A stretch of 64,000 nt of DNA from Streptomyces griseoluteus (GTDB lineage: Bacteria; Actinomycetota; Actinomycetes; Streptomycetales; Streptomycetaceae): positions 62,001-126,000 of the forward strand of contig JOBE01000029.1 of the NCBI GenBank assembly GCA_000717735.1, written 5' to 3'. Under the pieces are notes generated by a model. It was not told where the DNA came from. It did no database searches and worked only from the letters and a program-made list of their open reading frames with translations. Below, in pieces: positions 44,601-52,091 of this stretch (its first letter is position 1; every line of letters starts with the position of its first letter). A program made the translations under genes and the position numbers.

Positions 44601-44742
44601 CGGGGTGGCGGTCGCCAACGCGCATCCCGCGCTGCGGGCCGTCGCCGACGAGATCGCGCCGGGCAACGAGGAGGACGGTGTGGCGGCGGTCCTGGAGCGA
44701 CTCTTCGGCACGCCGGTTGCCCCGATGGGAGGTGGCGCGTGA
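41650..44742 (+). CDS. Starch-synthase-like glycosyltransferase fused to a Cof-type HAD phosphatase
   Basis: 1030 residues. Residues 1-560 form a GT-B glycosyltransferase homologous to the gene two upstream: SPLVWNLSREYASLGHRVSIV, AIVHGFEPSYHYL and the E-x7-E-type [24 protein letters not shown] linker domain follows (to about 755). Then a HAD-IIB phosphatase: DLDGTLLRGD with catalytic Asp766/Asp768, VVTGRPAAACRRLL, and VAFGDMPNDLPML (motif IV). Single-protein GT-phosphatase fusions recall sucrose- or trehalose-phosphate synthases, in which the phosphatase removes the phosphate left by the transfer. Here removal of a cyclitol 7-phosphate after pseudoglycosyl transfer is a fitting inference. 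ATG start; GTGA overlap with malQ. Confidence 0.88.
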   Translation: MHIVNFAYECGGFDSRLMRGGLSPLVWNLSREYASLGHRVSIVTPAHGHLERLRASYAIEELDFRIDHAVPLVLDPKTWPGRPAEALLPLTTRAHLLRLDGVDVYFLSDAQLDLLPDRLYPPPDSEGRDLSFFKPLVFQVAGLRFLREWLGGEEQAIVHGFEPSYHYLVPLVLRGDPRWRCVSTVAANAPITQKVYRPQVEALLGLFDASPGPAGAGTAAGEGSSLDAWEEAPPPEDSPAAAMVRALSATRLHTEYGPDHVGLFPQLLAHADLVDFVSPGQRDHYSTFADTPMEQYVASLPVSGLLREQAGKLFDGGCGVSGPWLARDPDGVDRDAVLRSLGLDPARPVFYHAARYAVHHKGQLELIRAVEEVLAGGAEVSFLLRCATGAGGVTEVSPANAYFQRVADAYPDRVRLDWRLVDEDALFAEAACADFCVYPSKFELDGFLIAQAEAMACGAVPVGTSQRATAHFGHARPHEDPKATGFAVRGSFRDDDRELAALLADRIRDAERMFREEPEAYARLSAAASRTARGFTWGESARRRLAVFRELLDDVPRRLPARDAIRYGWFDLLDDAEWTEHREAIVRRSLELGDATAYGRCAELDAAAYEALFAAAFARADFPRCAELAEAAGREALMSPVRHRCRVSPAGPDGTLRVEYRHPEVAAVDVVVEGDAPPAAAATDPSGPEPLESAAEAALSDEPVPPAGRTRTAALRRDTDGVFRGSVRADDLRAGLVLRLTLASGRVTWDNVPVPEAPPFRVVATDLDGTLLRGDLTVSSRTRRALDLVAASGARHLVVTGRPAAACRRLLDSLGYTGLAVCGQGAQLYDAGADRLLSAERLDTGLARSVVARVEDLVGPLELGVVTSPPESRFKVTPGFGERVRHGWDVTADRSLLWETPIDKLVLHHRVLGDDELTETARRLCGEEVTVVHSVQGMVEILPRGVTKGTGVARVLEVLGRTGEETVAFGDMPNDLPMLALARHGVAVANAHPALRAVADEIAPGNEEDGVAAVLERLFGTPVAPMGGGA

Positions 44743-46817
44743 GCGATCCCCTCTCCCGTCTCGCGGGGGCCCATGGCGTGGCGACGGGCTACCGCACCGA
44801 CCGGGGGCGCCCGGTCGACGTCCCCCGGGACACCCTGGTCGCGGTGCTCGCCGCCTGCGGCGTCGACGCCTCGACGCCCGCCGCCGCGGAGGCCGCCCTC
44901 GCGGCCCACCGCGCCGAGCGGGCCCGCCGGCTCGTTCCACCGTGCGTGGTCGTACGGGGACCTCGCGGCCCACGGCCGAAGCTGCCGGCCGGAACCAGCG
45001 CCGAGGTGCTCTGCGCGGACGGCCGTACGCGAGGACTCGACGAGCCGCTGCCGGTGGGGTCCCACACGCTGAGAGTGGAGCGGGACGGACGGCACGACGC
45101 CGCGGTGCTGCTGGTCGCGCCGGAGCGGTCGGCCCCGGCTCCGTACTCGTGGGGACTCCTCGTCCAGCTCTACTTCCTGCTCTCGCGCCGCTCCTGGGGC
45201 ATGGGCGACCTCGGTGACCTCGCCGAGCTGGTCTCCTGGACGGGACGGGACCTCGGGGCGGACTTCGTCCAACTGGGCCCGCTGCACGCGATGGAGCCCG
45301 GTCCGCTGCCGGACCCCTCGCCCTACCGGCCGAGCAGCCGGCGTTTCCCCGACCCGATGCACGTGCGGGTCGAGGCCGTCCCCGAGTTCGCGTACCTGGC
45401 GGAGGGGCCGCGCGCCCGCGTCCGGCGGCTTGCGGACCAGGCCGCGTCCCTCAACTCCGCCGTTCTCGCAGGGGAGTCACTGATCCGCCGCGAGGAGGTG
45501 CGCGAGCTGAAGCACCTGGCCCTGCGCGAGGTGTACGAGGTGCCCCGCTCGCCCGGGCGCGAGGCGGCGTTCGCCGCGTACGTGGCGCGGGAGGGCCGCG
45601 ACCTCACGGACTTCGCCACCTGGTGCGCGCTCGCGGAGGTCCACGGTCCGGCGTGGCGCTCCTGGCCCGCCGCGCTGCGCGACCCCCGGTCGACGGTCGT
45701 GGCCGACGCCCGCCGGGTCCTGTCCGGCGCCGTCGACTTCCACCGGTGGCTCGCCTGGATCACCGACGAGCAGCTCGCCGGCGCCCAGCGCGCCGCGCGG
45801 GAGGCCGGGATGCGCGTCGGGCTCGTCCACGACCTGGCGGTGGGCGTGGCCCCCGAGGGGACCGACGCGTGGGCGCTCCAGCACTGTCTGGCCGAGGGGA
45901 TGTCGGTGGGGGCCCCGCCGGACGACTTCAATCCGTCCGGTCAGGACTGGGGTCAGCCGCCGTGGCGTCCGGACGCGCTGGCCGCGGAGGGTTACCGGCC
46001 GTTCGCCCGGCTGCTGCGAGCGGGACTGCGGCACTCGGGCGCGCTGCGCGTCGACCACGTCATGGGGCTCTTCCGCCTCTGGTGGGTGCCGGAGGGGCGT
46101 CCCCCGTCCGACGGCACCTACGTCCGGTACGACGGCGCGGCGATGCTCGCCGTGCTGGGCGCCGAGGCGGAGGCCGCAGGGGCGTTCGTCATCGGGGAGG
46201 ACCTGGGCACGGTCGAGCCGGAGGTCCGCGAGGAGCTGGCGGCCCGGGGCGTGCTGGGGACTGCCGTGCAGCGCTTCGAGTACGAGGGCGGTTCCGAGGG
46301 CCGGGTGGGCCCCCTGCCGCCGGAACAGTGGCGCGAGCACTGTCTCGCCACCCTGACCACGCACGACCTGCCCACCACAGCGGCCTGGCTCAGCGGCGAA
46401 CACGTCGACCTGCGGGCCTCGCTGGGGCTGCTCACCCGGCCGCCGGAGGAGGAGAAGGCCGAGGCCGCCGGCGAACGGGACGGCTGGATCGCCGAGTTGG
46501 AACGCCTCGGGCTCCTGCCCGATCCCGCCGGCGAGGTCGCGGCACTGCACACGTACCTGGGTCTGACGCCGGCCCGGATGATCGGAGTCTGGCTCCCGGA
46601 CACGACCGGCGACCGGCGGCCGCAGAACCTGCCCGGCACGGCGGGGATCCACCCCAACTGGTGCCTGCCGATCGCCGACGAGCAGGGCCGTCCCGTGTCC
46701 CTGGAGGAGCTGTCCGAGGCTCCGCTCCTCCGCCACCTGGCCGGGGTGTACGCACGCCGGCCGCAAGCACACCGAGTGACTGACGAGGAGAGGCATGTCA
46801 AGCCGGGTTCTAGTTGA
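44739..46817 (+). CDS. malQ: 4-alpha-glucanotransferase (amylomaltase, AcbQ-like)
   Basis: 692 residues. GH77 amylomaltase: SWGMGDLGDLAELVSW near 152, PSPYRPSSRRFPDP, GALRVDHVMG with nucleophile Asp439, VIGEDLG with acid Glu487 and TTHDLPT with Asp543. It disproportionates maltooligosaccharides. In acarbose producers AcbQ makes the maltose/maltotriose acceptors to which acarviosine is joined. Residues up to about 145 are a family-typical N-terminal domain. Its end overlaps the valiolone synthase gene by 23 bases. Confidence 0.9.
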   Translation: MSDPLSRLAGAHGVATGYRTDRGRPVDVPRDTLVAVLAACGVDASTPAAAEAALAAHRAERARRLVPPCVVVRGPRGPRPKLPAGTSAEVLCADGRTRGLDEPLPVGSHTLRVERDGRHDAAVLLVAPERSAPAPYSWGLLVQLYFLLSRRSWGMGDLGDLAELVSWTGRDLGADFVQLGPLHAMEPGPLPDPSPYRPSSRRFPDPMHVRVEAVPEFAYLAEGPRARVRRLADQAASLNSAVLAGESLIRREEVRELKHLALREVYEVPRSPGREAAFAAYVAREGRDLTDFATWCALAEVHGPAWRSWPAALRDPRSTVVADARRVLSGAVDFHRWLAWITDEQLAGAQRAAREAGMRVGLVHDLAVGVAPEGTDAWALQHCLAEGMSVGAPPDDFNPSGQDWGQPPWRPDALAAEGYRPFARLLRAGLRHSGALRVDHVMGLFRLWWVPEGRPPSDGTYVRYDGAAMLAVLGAEAEAAGAFVIGEDLGTVEPEVREELAARGVLGTAVQRFEYEGGSEGRVGPLPPEQWREHCLATLTTHDLPTTAAWLSGEHVDLRASLGLLTRPPEEEKAEAAGERDGWIAELERLGLLPDPAGEVAALHTYLGLTPARMIGVWLPDTTGDRRPQNLPGTAGIHPNWCLPIADEQGRPVSLEELSEAPLLRHLAGVYARRPQAHRVTDEERHVKPGSS

Positions 46818-47997
46818 CGAGGAACGCCTGTCGGGGGTGTGGGAGGACGCCGACGGGTTCAGCCTGCTCGCGCCGGACGGCACCGGGTACCGGTCGGACC
46901 TCGTCCCGCAGGTGCTCTCCCCCGGGAATCCCGCACTCGCCCGCGCCGTGGGCGGACGCCGGGTCGTCGCCTTCACCGGGCCGACCGTCGACCGCCTGTA
47001 CGGGCAGGCGCTGCGCGACTACCTGGAGGCGAACCTGGCCCCGGGGACGTGGACGCTGCACACGATTCCCACCGGGGAGAAGAACAAGACGCTGGCCATG
47101 GCGGAGCGGGTCTGCGCGCTGGCCAAGGCGCACGGACTCGACCGGCACGGGGTGATGCTGGCCCTCGGCGGCGGCATCGTCTCGGACGTCGTGGGCTTCG
47201 CCGCCTCGATGTACTCCCGGGGGATCCGCTACGTCCGGATCAACACCACCCTCGTCGGCCAGGTGGACGTCGGCGTCGGCGTCAAGACGGGGGTCAACGC
47301 CCTCCACACGAAGAACATGTTCGGCGCCTACCACCCGGCGCACGCCTCGCTGAGCGATCCCGCGTTCCTCTCCACGCTGCCGCTCCGCGAGATCCGCTGC
47401 GGTCTCGCGGAGATCGTGAAGATGGCCGTGATCCTGGACGACGAGCTGTTCCGCACGCTGGAGCGGTACCCGGACGCCTTCCGGCGGACCGGAGTCCCGA
47501 CACCGCCCGAGGTCGAGAGGTACATCCTGCGGACCTCGATGCGGCTGATGATGGAGGAGCTGTGCCCGAACCTGCGGGAGCACCAGCTCGCCCGCCTGGT
47601 GGACTTCGGCCACACCTTCAGCCCCGTGATCGAGACGGCCGGCGACCACCGCCTCGAACACGGCGAGGCCGTCGCCGTCGACATGGCGCTCTCGTCCTGC
47701 CTGGCACTGCGGCTCGGTCTGGTCGACGAGCGGGAGTGCGACCGGATCATCGGTCTCCTGGCCCGCATCGGGCTGCCCGTCTTCGACGCGGAGACGTGCA
47801 CACCGGAACTGATGACCCGGGCGCTCGAGGAGTCCTGGGAACGCCGCGGCCGCCGGCTGCACCTGGTGGTCCCCATCGCCGCGGGCAAGGCCACGTTCGT
47901 CGACGACCTCGCCGACGTGCCCCGCGACGTGCTCGGCCTCGCCCTGGACGAACTCGCCCGACGAGCAGGGGCTTTCGCCCACGAGGCCGCGCTGTGA
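46795..47997 (+). CDS. acbC: 2-epi-5-epi-valiolone synthase (AcbC-like sugar phosphate cyclase)
   Basis: 400 residues from ATG 46795, with GAGGAGAGG in front. DHQ-synthase-like fold: NAD site LALGGGIVSDVVGFAASMYSRG; the cyclase block RINTTLVGQVDVGVGVKTGVN; ALHTKNMFGAYHPAHASLSD; metal-site residues in CGLAEIVKMAVI, DFGHTFSP and HGEAVAVDM. The GVGVKTGVN plus HTKNMFG set is the EEVS pattern; DHQ synthase and the EVS/DDGS branches use other residues. The enzyme cyclises sedoheptulose 7-phosphate to 2-epi-5-epi-valiolone, the committed step to C7N aminocyclitols such as acarbose and validamycin. This is the strongest marker of the cluster. Confidence 0.93.
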   Translation: MSSRVLVDEERLSGVWEDADGFSLLAPDGTGYRSDLVPQVLSPGNPALARAVGGRRVVAFTGPTVDRLYGQALRDYLEANLAPGTWTLHTIPTGEKNKTLAMAERVCALAKAHGLDRHGVMLALGGGIVSDVVGFAASMYSRGIRYVRINTTLVGQVDVGVGVKTGVNALHTKNMFGAYHPAHASLSDPAFLSTLPLREIRCGLAEIVKMAVILDDELFRTLERYPDAFRRTGVPTPPEVERYILRTSMRLMMEELCPNLREHQLARLVDFGHTFSPVIETAGDHRLEHGEAVAVDMALSSCLALRLGLVDERECDRIIGLLARIGLPVFDAETCTPELMTRALEESWERRGRRLHLVVPIAAGKATFVDDLADVPRDVLGLALDELARRAGAFAHEAAL

Positions 47998-48398
47998 CCC
48001 CTGGCGCCGGGACCACGCGGCCCCTCGTGAACCTGCGGCACCTGCTGTCCCCGAAACCTCACGACCACGGCGGGGCGGGGACGATACTCGCCCACCGGAT
48101 CTTCGCGCGGGGCGAAGGGGCCGGCGCCGACTTCATCGACCTTGCCGTCCTGCCGCCGGGGACATCCATAGGACGGCACCGGCACGGTCACGACCGCGAG
48201 ACGTACGTCGTGCTCAGCGGGAGCGGCGTGATGTACCGGGACGGGGAGGCCTTCCGGGTGGAGGCCGGGGACGTCATCCCCAACGAGCCGTTCGGCGAGC
48301 ACGGTCTGCGCAATGACACGGACACGGAACTGGCGCTGCTCGTCTTCGAGGTGGCGGCGTACGAGAGGGAGGACATCGATGGCGATCCCGCCCGGTGA
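47994..48398 (+). CDS. Cupin protein, candidate cyclitol epimerase/isomerase
   Basis: 134 residues, GTG 47994 overlapping the synthase stop. It is a single cupin with complete motif 1 (GRHRHGHDRETYVVLSG: His, His, Glu) and motif 2 (PNEPFGEHGLRN: His). Small metal cupins catalyse isomerisation or epimerisation of sugar phosphates and ketoses. It sits between the valiolone synthase and the ROK kinase, exactly where an epimerase (2-epi-5-epi-valiolone(-7P) C2 inversion, done by a VOC enzyme in validamycin) would be needed. The stop overlaps the ROK gene by 20 bases. The function is inference; sequence alone shows only a metal cupin. Confidence 0.75.
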   Translation: MTPGAGTTRPLVNLRHLLSPKPHDHGGAGTILAHRIFARGEGAGADFIDLAVLPPGTSIGRHRHGHDRETYVVLSGSGVMYRDGEAFRVEAGDVIPNEPFGEHGLRNDTDTELALLVFEVAAYEREDIDGDPAR

Positions 48399-49461
48399 CC
48401 CGACGGTGGCGGAGACCGGCGAGGCCGTGACCGTGATGGATGTCGGGGGGACGACACTGCGCGTCGGCACGTTCGACACCCAGGGTGGCGGACGCCTCTC
48501 CGACGTGCGCAGGACACGGGTGGACGGCATGGTCAGCCACCCGGATGCTCCCGTGCCGGTGCTCCAGCGGCAGGTGGTCGACCAGATCGTGCGCGAGGCC
48601 GAACGGCGGGCCGGGGCGCGCCCCGGCACCGCACCGACCGCCCCGCCCGCCCTGGCCGTGGCCTTCGCCGGCCCGGTCACCCGGGACGGGACCGTCCTGG
48701 GGGCTCCCACGGTGTGGGGCGCGGGCGGCGAACCCCTCCCGCTCCGGGAGATCCTGAGCGCCCGGCTGTCCGTACCGGTGCTCGTCGTCAACGACCTCAC
48801 GGCGGCCGCCTGGCGGTACGGGACGGAAAGCCCGGTCCCGTTCTGTCTCTTGACGATCAGCTCCGGCATCGGGAACAAGGTCTTCCGCGACGGCGACGTG
48901 CTCCTCGACGTCGAGGGGTACGGCGGGGAGCTCGGCCACTGGACCTGTGACCGCTCCCCCGACGCCCCGCTGTGCGACTGCGGGGGGCGCGGGCACCTGG
49001 GGGCGATCGCCTCGGGGCGGGGTGTCCTCGCCGCGGTGCGCCGGGCGGCGGCCTCCGACCCGGCGGGATACGCCCGGTCGGCACCGGCCCTCGCGGGGGC
49101 CGCCGATCCTCGCTTCCTCGGCAATCCGGAGATCGCGCGGGCCGTACGGAACGGGGACCCGTTCACGACGGCCGTGCTGCGCTCCACCCTCGTTCACCTG
49201 GCGGCCGCGGTGGGCGGGGTGTTCGCGTCGATCGGGATCCGCCGGTACGTCCTGATGGGAGGCTTCGCCCTCGCGATCGGCGAGCGCTACCGGGAACTGC
49301 TGGTGGAGGAGCTCGTACGGCAGGGGTGCTTCGGACTGACGGCCGCTCAGGTCGACGCCATGGTCGTGCTGGGCGAGGACGACGACGACCACGGCCTGAT
49401 CGGGGTGGGCCGGCTGATGGGCCGCCGTCTCGCGGCCCACCGCGAGAAGGTGACCCTCTGA
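48379..49461 (+). CDS. acbM: ROK-family kinase (AcbM-like C7-cyclitol kinase)
   Basis: 360 residues from ATG 48379 with GAGAGGGAGGA before it. ROK features: MDVGGTTLRVGTF at the start (phosphate-binding), NDLTAAAW with the catalytic Asp, GYGGELGHW followed by a CDCGGRGHLG block (zinc-binding CxCG form, the third Cys replaced by His), and VLMGGFAL. In acarbose biosynthesis AcbM phosphorylates 2-epi-5-epi-valiolone at O7 and is a ROK kinase. Glucokinase is the alternative. Position directly after the synthase and cupin favours the first. Confidence 0.82.
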   Translation: MAIPPGDPTVAETGEAVTVMDVGGTTLRVGTFDTQGGGRLSDVRRTRVDGMVSHPDAPVPVLQRQVVDQIVREAERRAGARPGTAPTAPPALAVAFAGPVTRDGTVLGAPTVWGAGGEPLPLREILSARLSVPVLVVNDLTAAAWRYGTESPVPFCLLTISSGIGNKVFRDGDVLLDVEGYGGELGHWTCDRSPDAPLCDCGGRGHLGAIASGRGVLAAVRRAAASDPAGYARSAPALAGAADPRFLGNPEIARAVRNGDPFTTAVLRSTLVHLAAAVGGVFASIGIRRYVLMGGFALAIGERYRELLVEELVRQGCFGLTAAQVDAMVVLGEDDDDHGLIGVGRLMGRRLAAHREKVTL

Positions 49462-50414
49462 TGCCGACGCGTACGGAGAACACGCCGACCGGCACGGCTC
49501 GCCGGGCCCTCGTGGTCGGCAGCGGCTTCGTCGGCTCCGAGATCGCCCGCCGACTCGTCGCCGAGGGCCATGAGGTGACGCTCGGCTCACGAGGACGGCC
49601 CACGGTCGCACCCGAGGACTACGGGGCGAGGTGGCAGTCGCTGGACGCCACGGACGCGAAGGCCTGCGACCGGGCGGTGGCGACGGTCGCGCCCCGCACG
49701 GTCGTCCTGGTCCACGGGCCGTCCGACGTCACGTGGTGCGAGGCGCATCCCGAGGAGGCGGCCGCGGCACACCGGGCGGCGACGGCCCACTTCGCCGCGG
49801 TACCGGGTCTGGACCGCATCGTGATGATCTCGACGGACAACGTGTTCGACGGCAGGGGGGCCGAGAACGTCGAGTCCACCCCGACCGCACCCGCCAACGC
49901 GTACGGGGTGGCGAAACGCGCCGCCGAGGAGGTGCTGTTGTCCGGGGCGGCCTCCCCGGCGACGGCCCTGCGCGTCAGTCTCGTCTACGGCCACGAGCCC
50001 GCGGGCGGCGAGAAGTGGCTGAACTTCTTCGCGTCGTGTGCCCACCGCCTGGCCCGGGGCGAGCCGGTGGAGGCACCGGCCGACCAGTGGACCACTCCGG
50101 TCCTCGTGGACGACGTCGCCACGGTGGTCGCCCGCCTCCTCGCCCACGAGGGTGACCTCCCGCCCGTACTGCACCTGGGCGGCCCCGAACGCGTCTCCCG
50201 AGCGGCCTGGGCCCAAGAGATCGCCCGCGCCCTGAACGCCCCGACGACCCTGGTGAACCCGGTCCCGAGAGCCGCGGGCCGCTACGCCTCCAGACCGCAG
50301 AACACCTGCCTTTCCAGCACGCTGCTCCCCACCGTGCCAGGCATGAACGCCGTCCCCCTCCAGGGCGTGGCGGCGGCGGCCGAGACCCTGGCGCCACGGT
50401 TCCTCCAACACTGA
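49461..50414 (+). CDS. NAD-dependent epimerase/RmlD-like reductase
   Basis: 317 residues; ATG 49461 shares one base with the ROK stop (TGATG). It is an extended SDR with RALVVGSGFVGSEIARRLVAEG (cofactor), VLVHGPSDVTWCEAHPEEA, ISTDNVFDG, and YGVAKRAAEE in which Tyr and Lys form the catalytic pair. This is the layout of dTDP-4-dehydrorhamnose reductase (RmlD), but no RmlC accompanies it. It could reduce a cyclitol ketone, the step that AcbN or AcbL catalyses in acarbose biosynthesis. It ends the run of co-directional genes, and a hairpin follows. Confidence 0.75.
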   Translation: MPTRTENTPTGTARRALVVGSGFVGSEIARRLVAEGHEVTLGSRGRPTVAPEDYGARWQSLDATDAKACDRAVATVAPRTVVLVHGPSDVTWCEAHPEEAAAAHRAATAHFAAVPGLDRIVMISTDNVFDGRGAENVESTPTAPANAYGVAKRAAEEVLLSGAASPATALRVSLVYGHEPAGGEKWLNFFASCAHRLARGEPVEAPADQWTTPVLVDDVATVVARLLAHEGDLPPVLHLGGPERVSRAAWAQEIARALNAPTTLVNPVPRAAGRYASRPQNTCLSSTLLPTVPGMNAVPLQGVAAAAETLAPRFLQH

Positions 50415-50432
50415 GCCACGACGGAGACACGA

Positions 50433-50469
50433 CTTCCGCGCCCCCACCGGCCACGACGGGGGCGCGAAG
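50433..50469. terminator. Hairpin ending the long co-directional run
   Basis: CTTC-CGCGCCCCC and GGGGGCGCG-AAG form a 13-base stem separated by an 11-base loop, located 19 bases after the stop of the RmlD-like gene. It is the natural end of the operon that begins at 32898. No T-tract. Confidence 0.6.
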
Positions 50470-50803
50470 CGAAAGGGCCAGGCTTGGGCGTCGGGACGAA
50501 CGAGTCACAGATGCCGATGCAGAGGTCGATACGGGCCCGGCCGCTCCGGCCCGCCGGCGAAGGAGCAGGGCAGGCAGGTGCTCCGCCGTGGCCGATGGCG
50601 CGCACGGCGACCGTGCGCGCCATCGCGAGTTCCGCGTACGTCGAGACGGTCTGCTCCAGAGGCGCGGGGGAACGGGCCCTCCTCGAAGTGCGCCCGGATA
50701 CGAGCGCCTGCACCGTGTCCGAAGCGACGTCCGGTCCGGGTTGACGGCCTCCGCGCCCCGACATGCACGGCCATCTCATCGGTGGTTTCGTGGAAGGGAG
50801 CGC
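50470..50803. other. Intergenic spacer with a 15-bp perfect inverted repeat
   Basis: No credible gene is seen in these 334 bases. The notable structure is CGATGGCGCGCACGG (50593-50607) and its exact complement CCGTGCGCGCCATCG (50611-50625) around CGA. It could be a terminator, attenuator or operator for the precursor-like gene that starts at 50804. A ribosome site (GGAAGGGAGC) is found just before that gene. Confidence 0.5.
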
Positions 50804-51109
50804 ATGCCTCCCCCGAACCCGAACGTCTCTACCGATTCCGAGGTGGGCAGGATGCCTGACTTCAAGCTCGGAGATTCCCTGGACGGCTATGACGACGACG
50901 TCGTGAGGATGCCGCCGCCGGTCGTGTTCCGTTCCCAGCCCGACAGTTACGTGGTGCTCAAGACGCCCGAGCAGCTTCGGGCATGGGAGCAGTCGGTCCG
51001 TCAGACCACCGGCTTGGAGATCGTCGCCGACAACCTGGCCGGGGTGGCGTCCGAGACCGGATGTTCGTACGGCGAGGCCAGCCACAGCGACGACTGCGGT
51101 ATGGCGTGA
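50804..51109 (+). CDS. Candidate RiPP precursor peptide (101 residues), partner of an ATP-grasp ligase
   Basis: The protein runs MPPPNPNVSTDSEVGRMPD, FKLGDSLDGYDDDVVRMPPP, VVFRSQPDSYVVLKTPEQLR, AWEQSVRQTTGLEIVADNLA and ends GVASETGCSYGEASHSDDCGMA. A strongly acidic, hydrophobic-helix-containing first part and a short Ser/Thr/Asp/Glu/Cys-rich end have the shape of leader plus core. The end offers Ser/Thr hydroxyls and Asp/Glu carboxyls, the side chains joined in graspetides. ATG 50804 has GGAAGGGAGC in front; ATG 50852 (85 residues) is an alternative. The stop overlaps the ATP-grasp start (GTGA), so the two are coupled. I find no known family; a small immunity-like protein is the rival idea. 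Confidence 0.5.
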   Translation: MPPPNPNVSTDSEVGRMPDFKLGDSLDGYDDDVVRMPPPVVFRSQPDSYVVLKTPEQLRAWEQSVRQTTGLEIVADNLAGVASETGCSYGEASHSDDCGMA

Positions 51110-52056
51110 TCCTTTCCGTATCGGTACACGAGGACCTCCACGCCCTGGCCGTCCAGCACGCGGTCCGCCGCCGGGGGCAGGAGTTCCACGTCCTGGAGAG
51201 CGACACCATAGGCGGCCGGCAGACGGTGTCCTGGCGGTCCGACGGCGCCTTCGGCTCGTCCACGGTGATGACGGCGGACGGTGTCCGGGTGGCACCCGAG
51301 GAGGCCGACGTCCTGTGGTGGCGACGCCCGAGGGCTGACCAGACCGTCGCCGCCTCGGCGGCGGGCGCCCACGAACGCAGCCTGGTCAACAACGACTGCC
51401 GAGGTGCCCTGGGCGGCATTCTGGCCGCGTCCTTCCACGGCGAGTGGATCTCGACGGCCGACGCCACCGACCGTGCCGCCGACAAGGTGTACCAGCTCGT
51501 GGTCGCGCGAGACGCCGGATTCCGCGTGCCCCGCACCCTGGTCTCGCAGTCTCGCGAGGAGGTCATCGCCTTCACCCGCGAAGTCGGCCGGGCCATCGTC
51601 AAACCCGTGGTCGGCGCACGGGGCCCGTCCCTCTGGACCCGCCGCATCGATACCCCGGAGACCTTCCCCACCTCCTCCTTCGAGGTGTGCCCCGCCACCT
51701 ATCAGGAGTACATCGAGGGCCGTCACCACGTCAGGCTGAACTGTTTCGGCGACCGCATGTACGCGGCCCTCATCGAGACGGATGAACTGGACTGGCGCCC
51801 CGACCTCGAAGTCCCCATCCACCCATGGCGCGTACCCGACTCCCTCCAGCGCCAGGTGGCGGCTGTCCTGCGGCGCCTCGGTCTGCGCATGGGCGTGGTC
51901 GACCTGAAGTTGACCCCGGAGGGGCAGCCGGTGTGGCTGGAGGTGAACCCACAAGGCCAGTTCCTGTTCCTGGAGCCCCTCACGGGCGAACCTCTGACCG
52001 AGCACTTCGCGGACTTCCTGCTGTCAGTGGAGGAGAAGCAGGACCACGGGATCTGA
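51106..52056 (+). CDS. MvdD-like/RimK-type ATP-grasp ligase
   Basis: 316 residues from GTG 51106. The N-terminal pre-ATP-grasp region (RRRGQEFHVLESDTIGG, DVLWWRRPRADQT) matches the type seen in MvdC/MvdD graspetide ligases. The ATP-grasp core follows: DKVYQLVVARDAGFRVPRTL, AIVKPVVGARGP (ATP lysine), TYQEYIEGRHHVRL, and MGVVDLKLTPEGQPVWLEVNPQGQFLFLE (Mg-binding Glu/Asn). Such enzymes form amides or esters between a carboxylate and an amine or hydroxyl. As the partner of the coupled 101-residue protein, cross-linking of that peptide is the leading guess. Confidence 0.8.
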   Translation: MILSVSVHEDLHALAVQHAVRRRGQEFHVLESDTIGGRQTVSWRSDGAFGSSTVMTADGVRVAPEEADVLWWRRPRADQTVAASAAGAHERSLVNNDCRGALGGILAASFHGEWISTADATDRAADKVYQLVVARDAGFRVPRTLVSQSREEVIAFTREVGRAIVKPVVGARGPSLWTRRIDTPETFPTSSFEVCPATYQEYIEGRHHVRLNCFGDRMYAALIETDELDWRPDLEVPIHPWRVPDSLQRQVAAVLRRLGLRMGVVDLKLTPEGQPVWLEVNPQGQFLFLEPLTGEPLTEHFADFLLSVEEKQDHGI

Positions 52057-52091
52057 GGGGGAGCGACGTGCTCGAACCGGAGGTGCTGCCG

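Noticed and set aside
49461..50414. dTDP-rhamnose pathway (RmlD)
   Set aside because: rmlA and rmlB are present but there is no RmlC epimerase; the aminotransferase diverts the keto sugar.
50484..50744. Small frames on both strands before the precursor-like gene
   Set aside because: They read across the perfect inverted repeat in both directions and show no family-like sequence.
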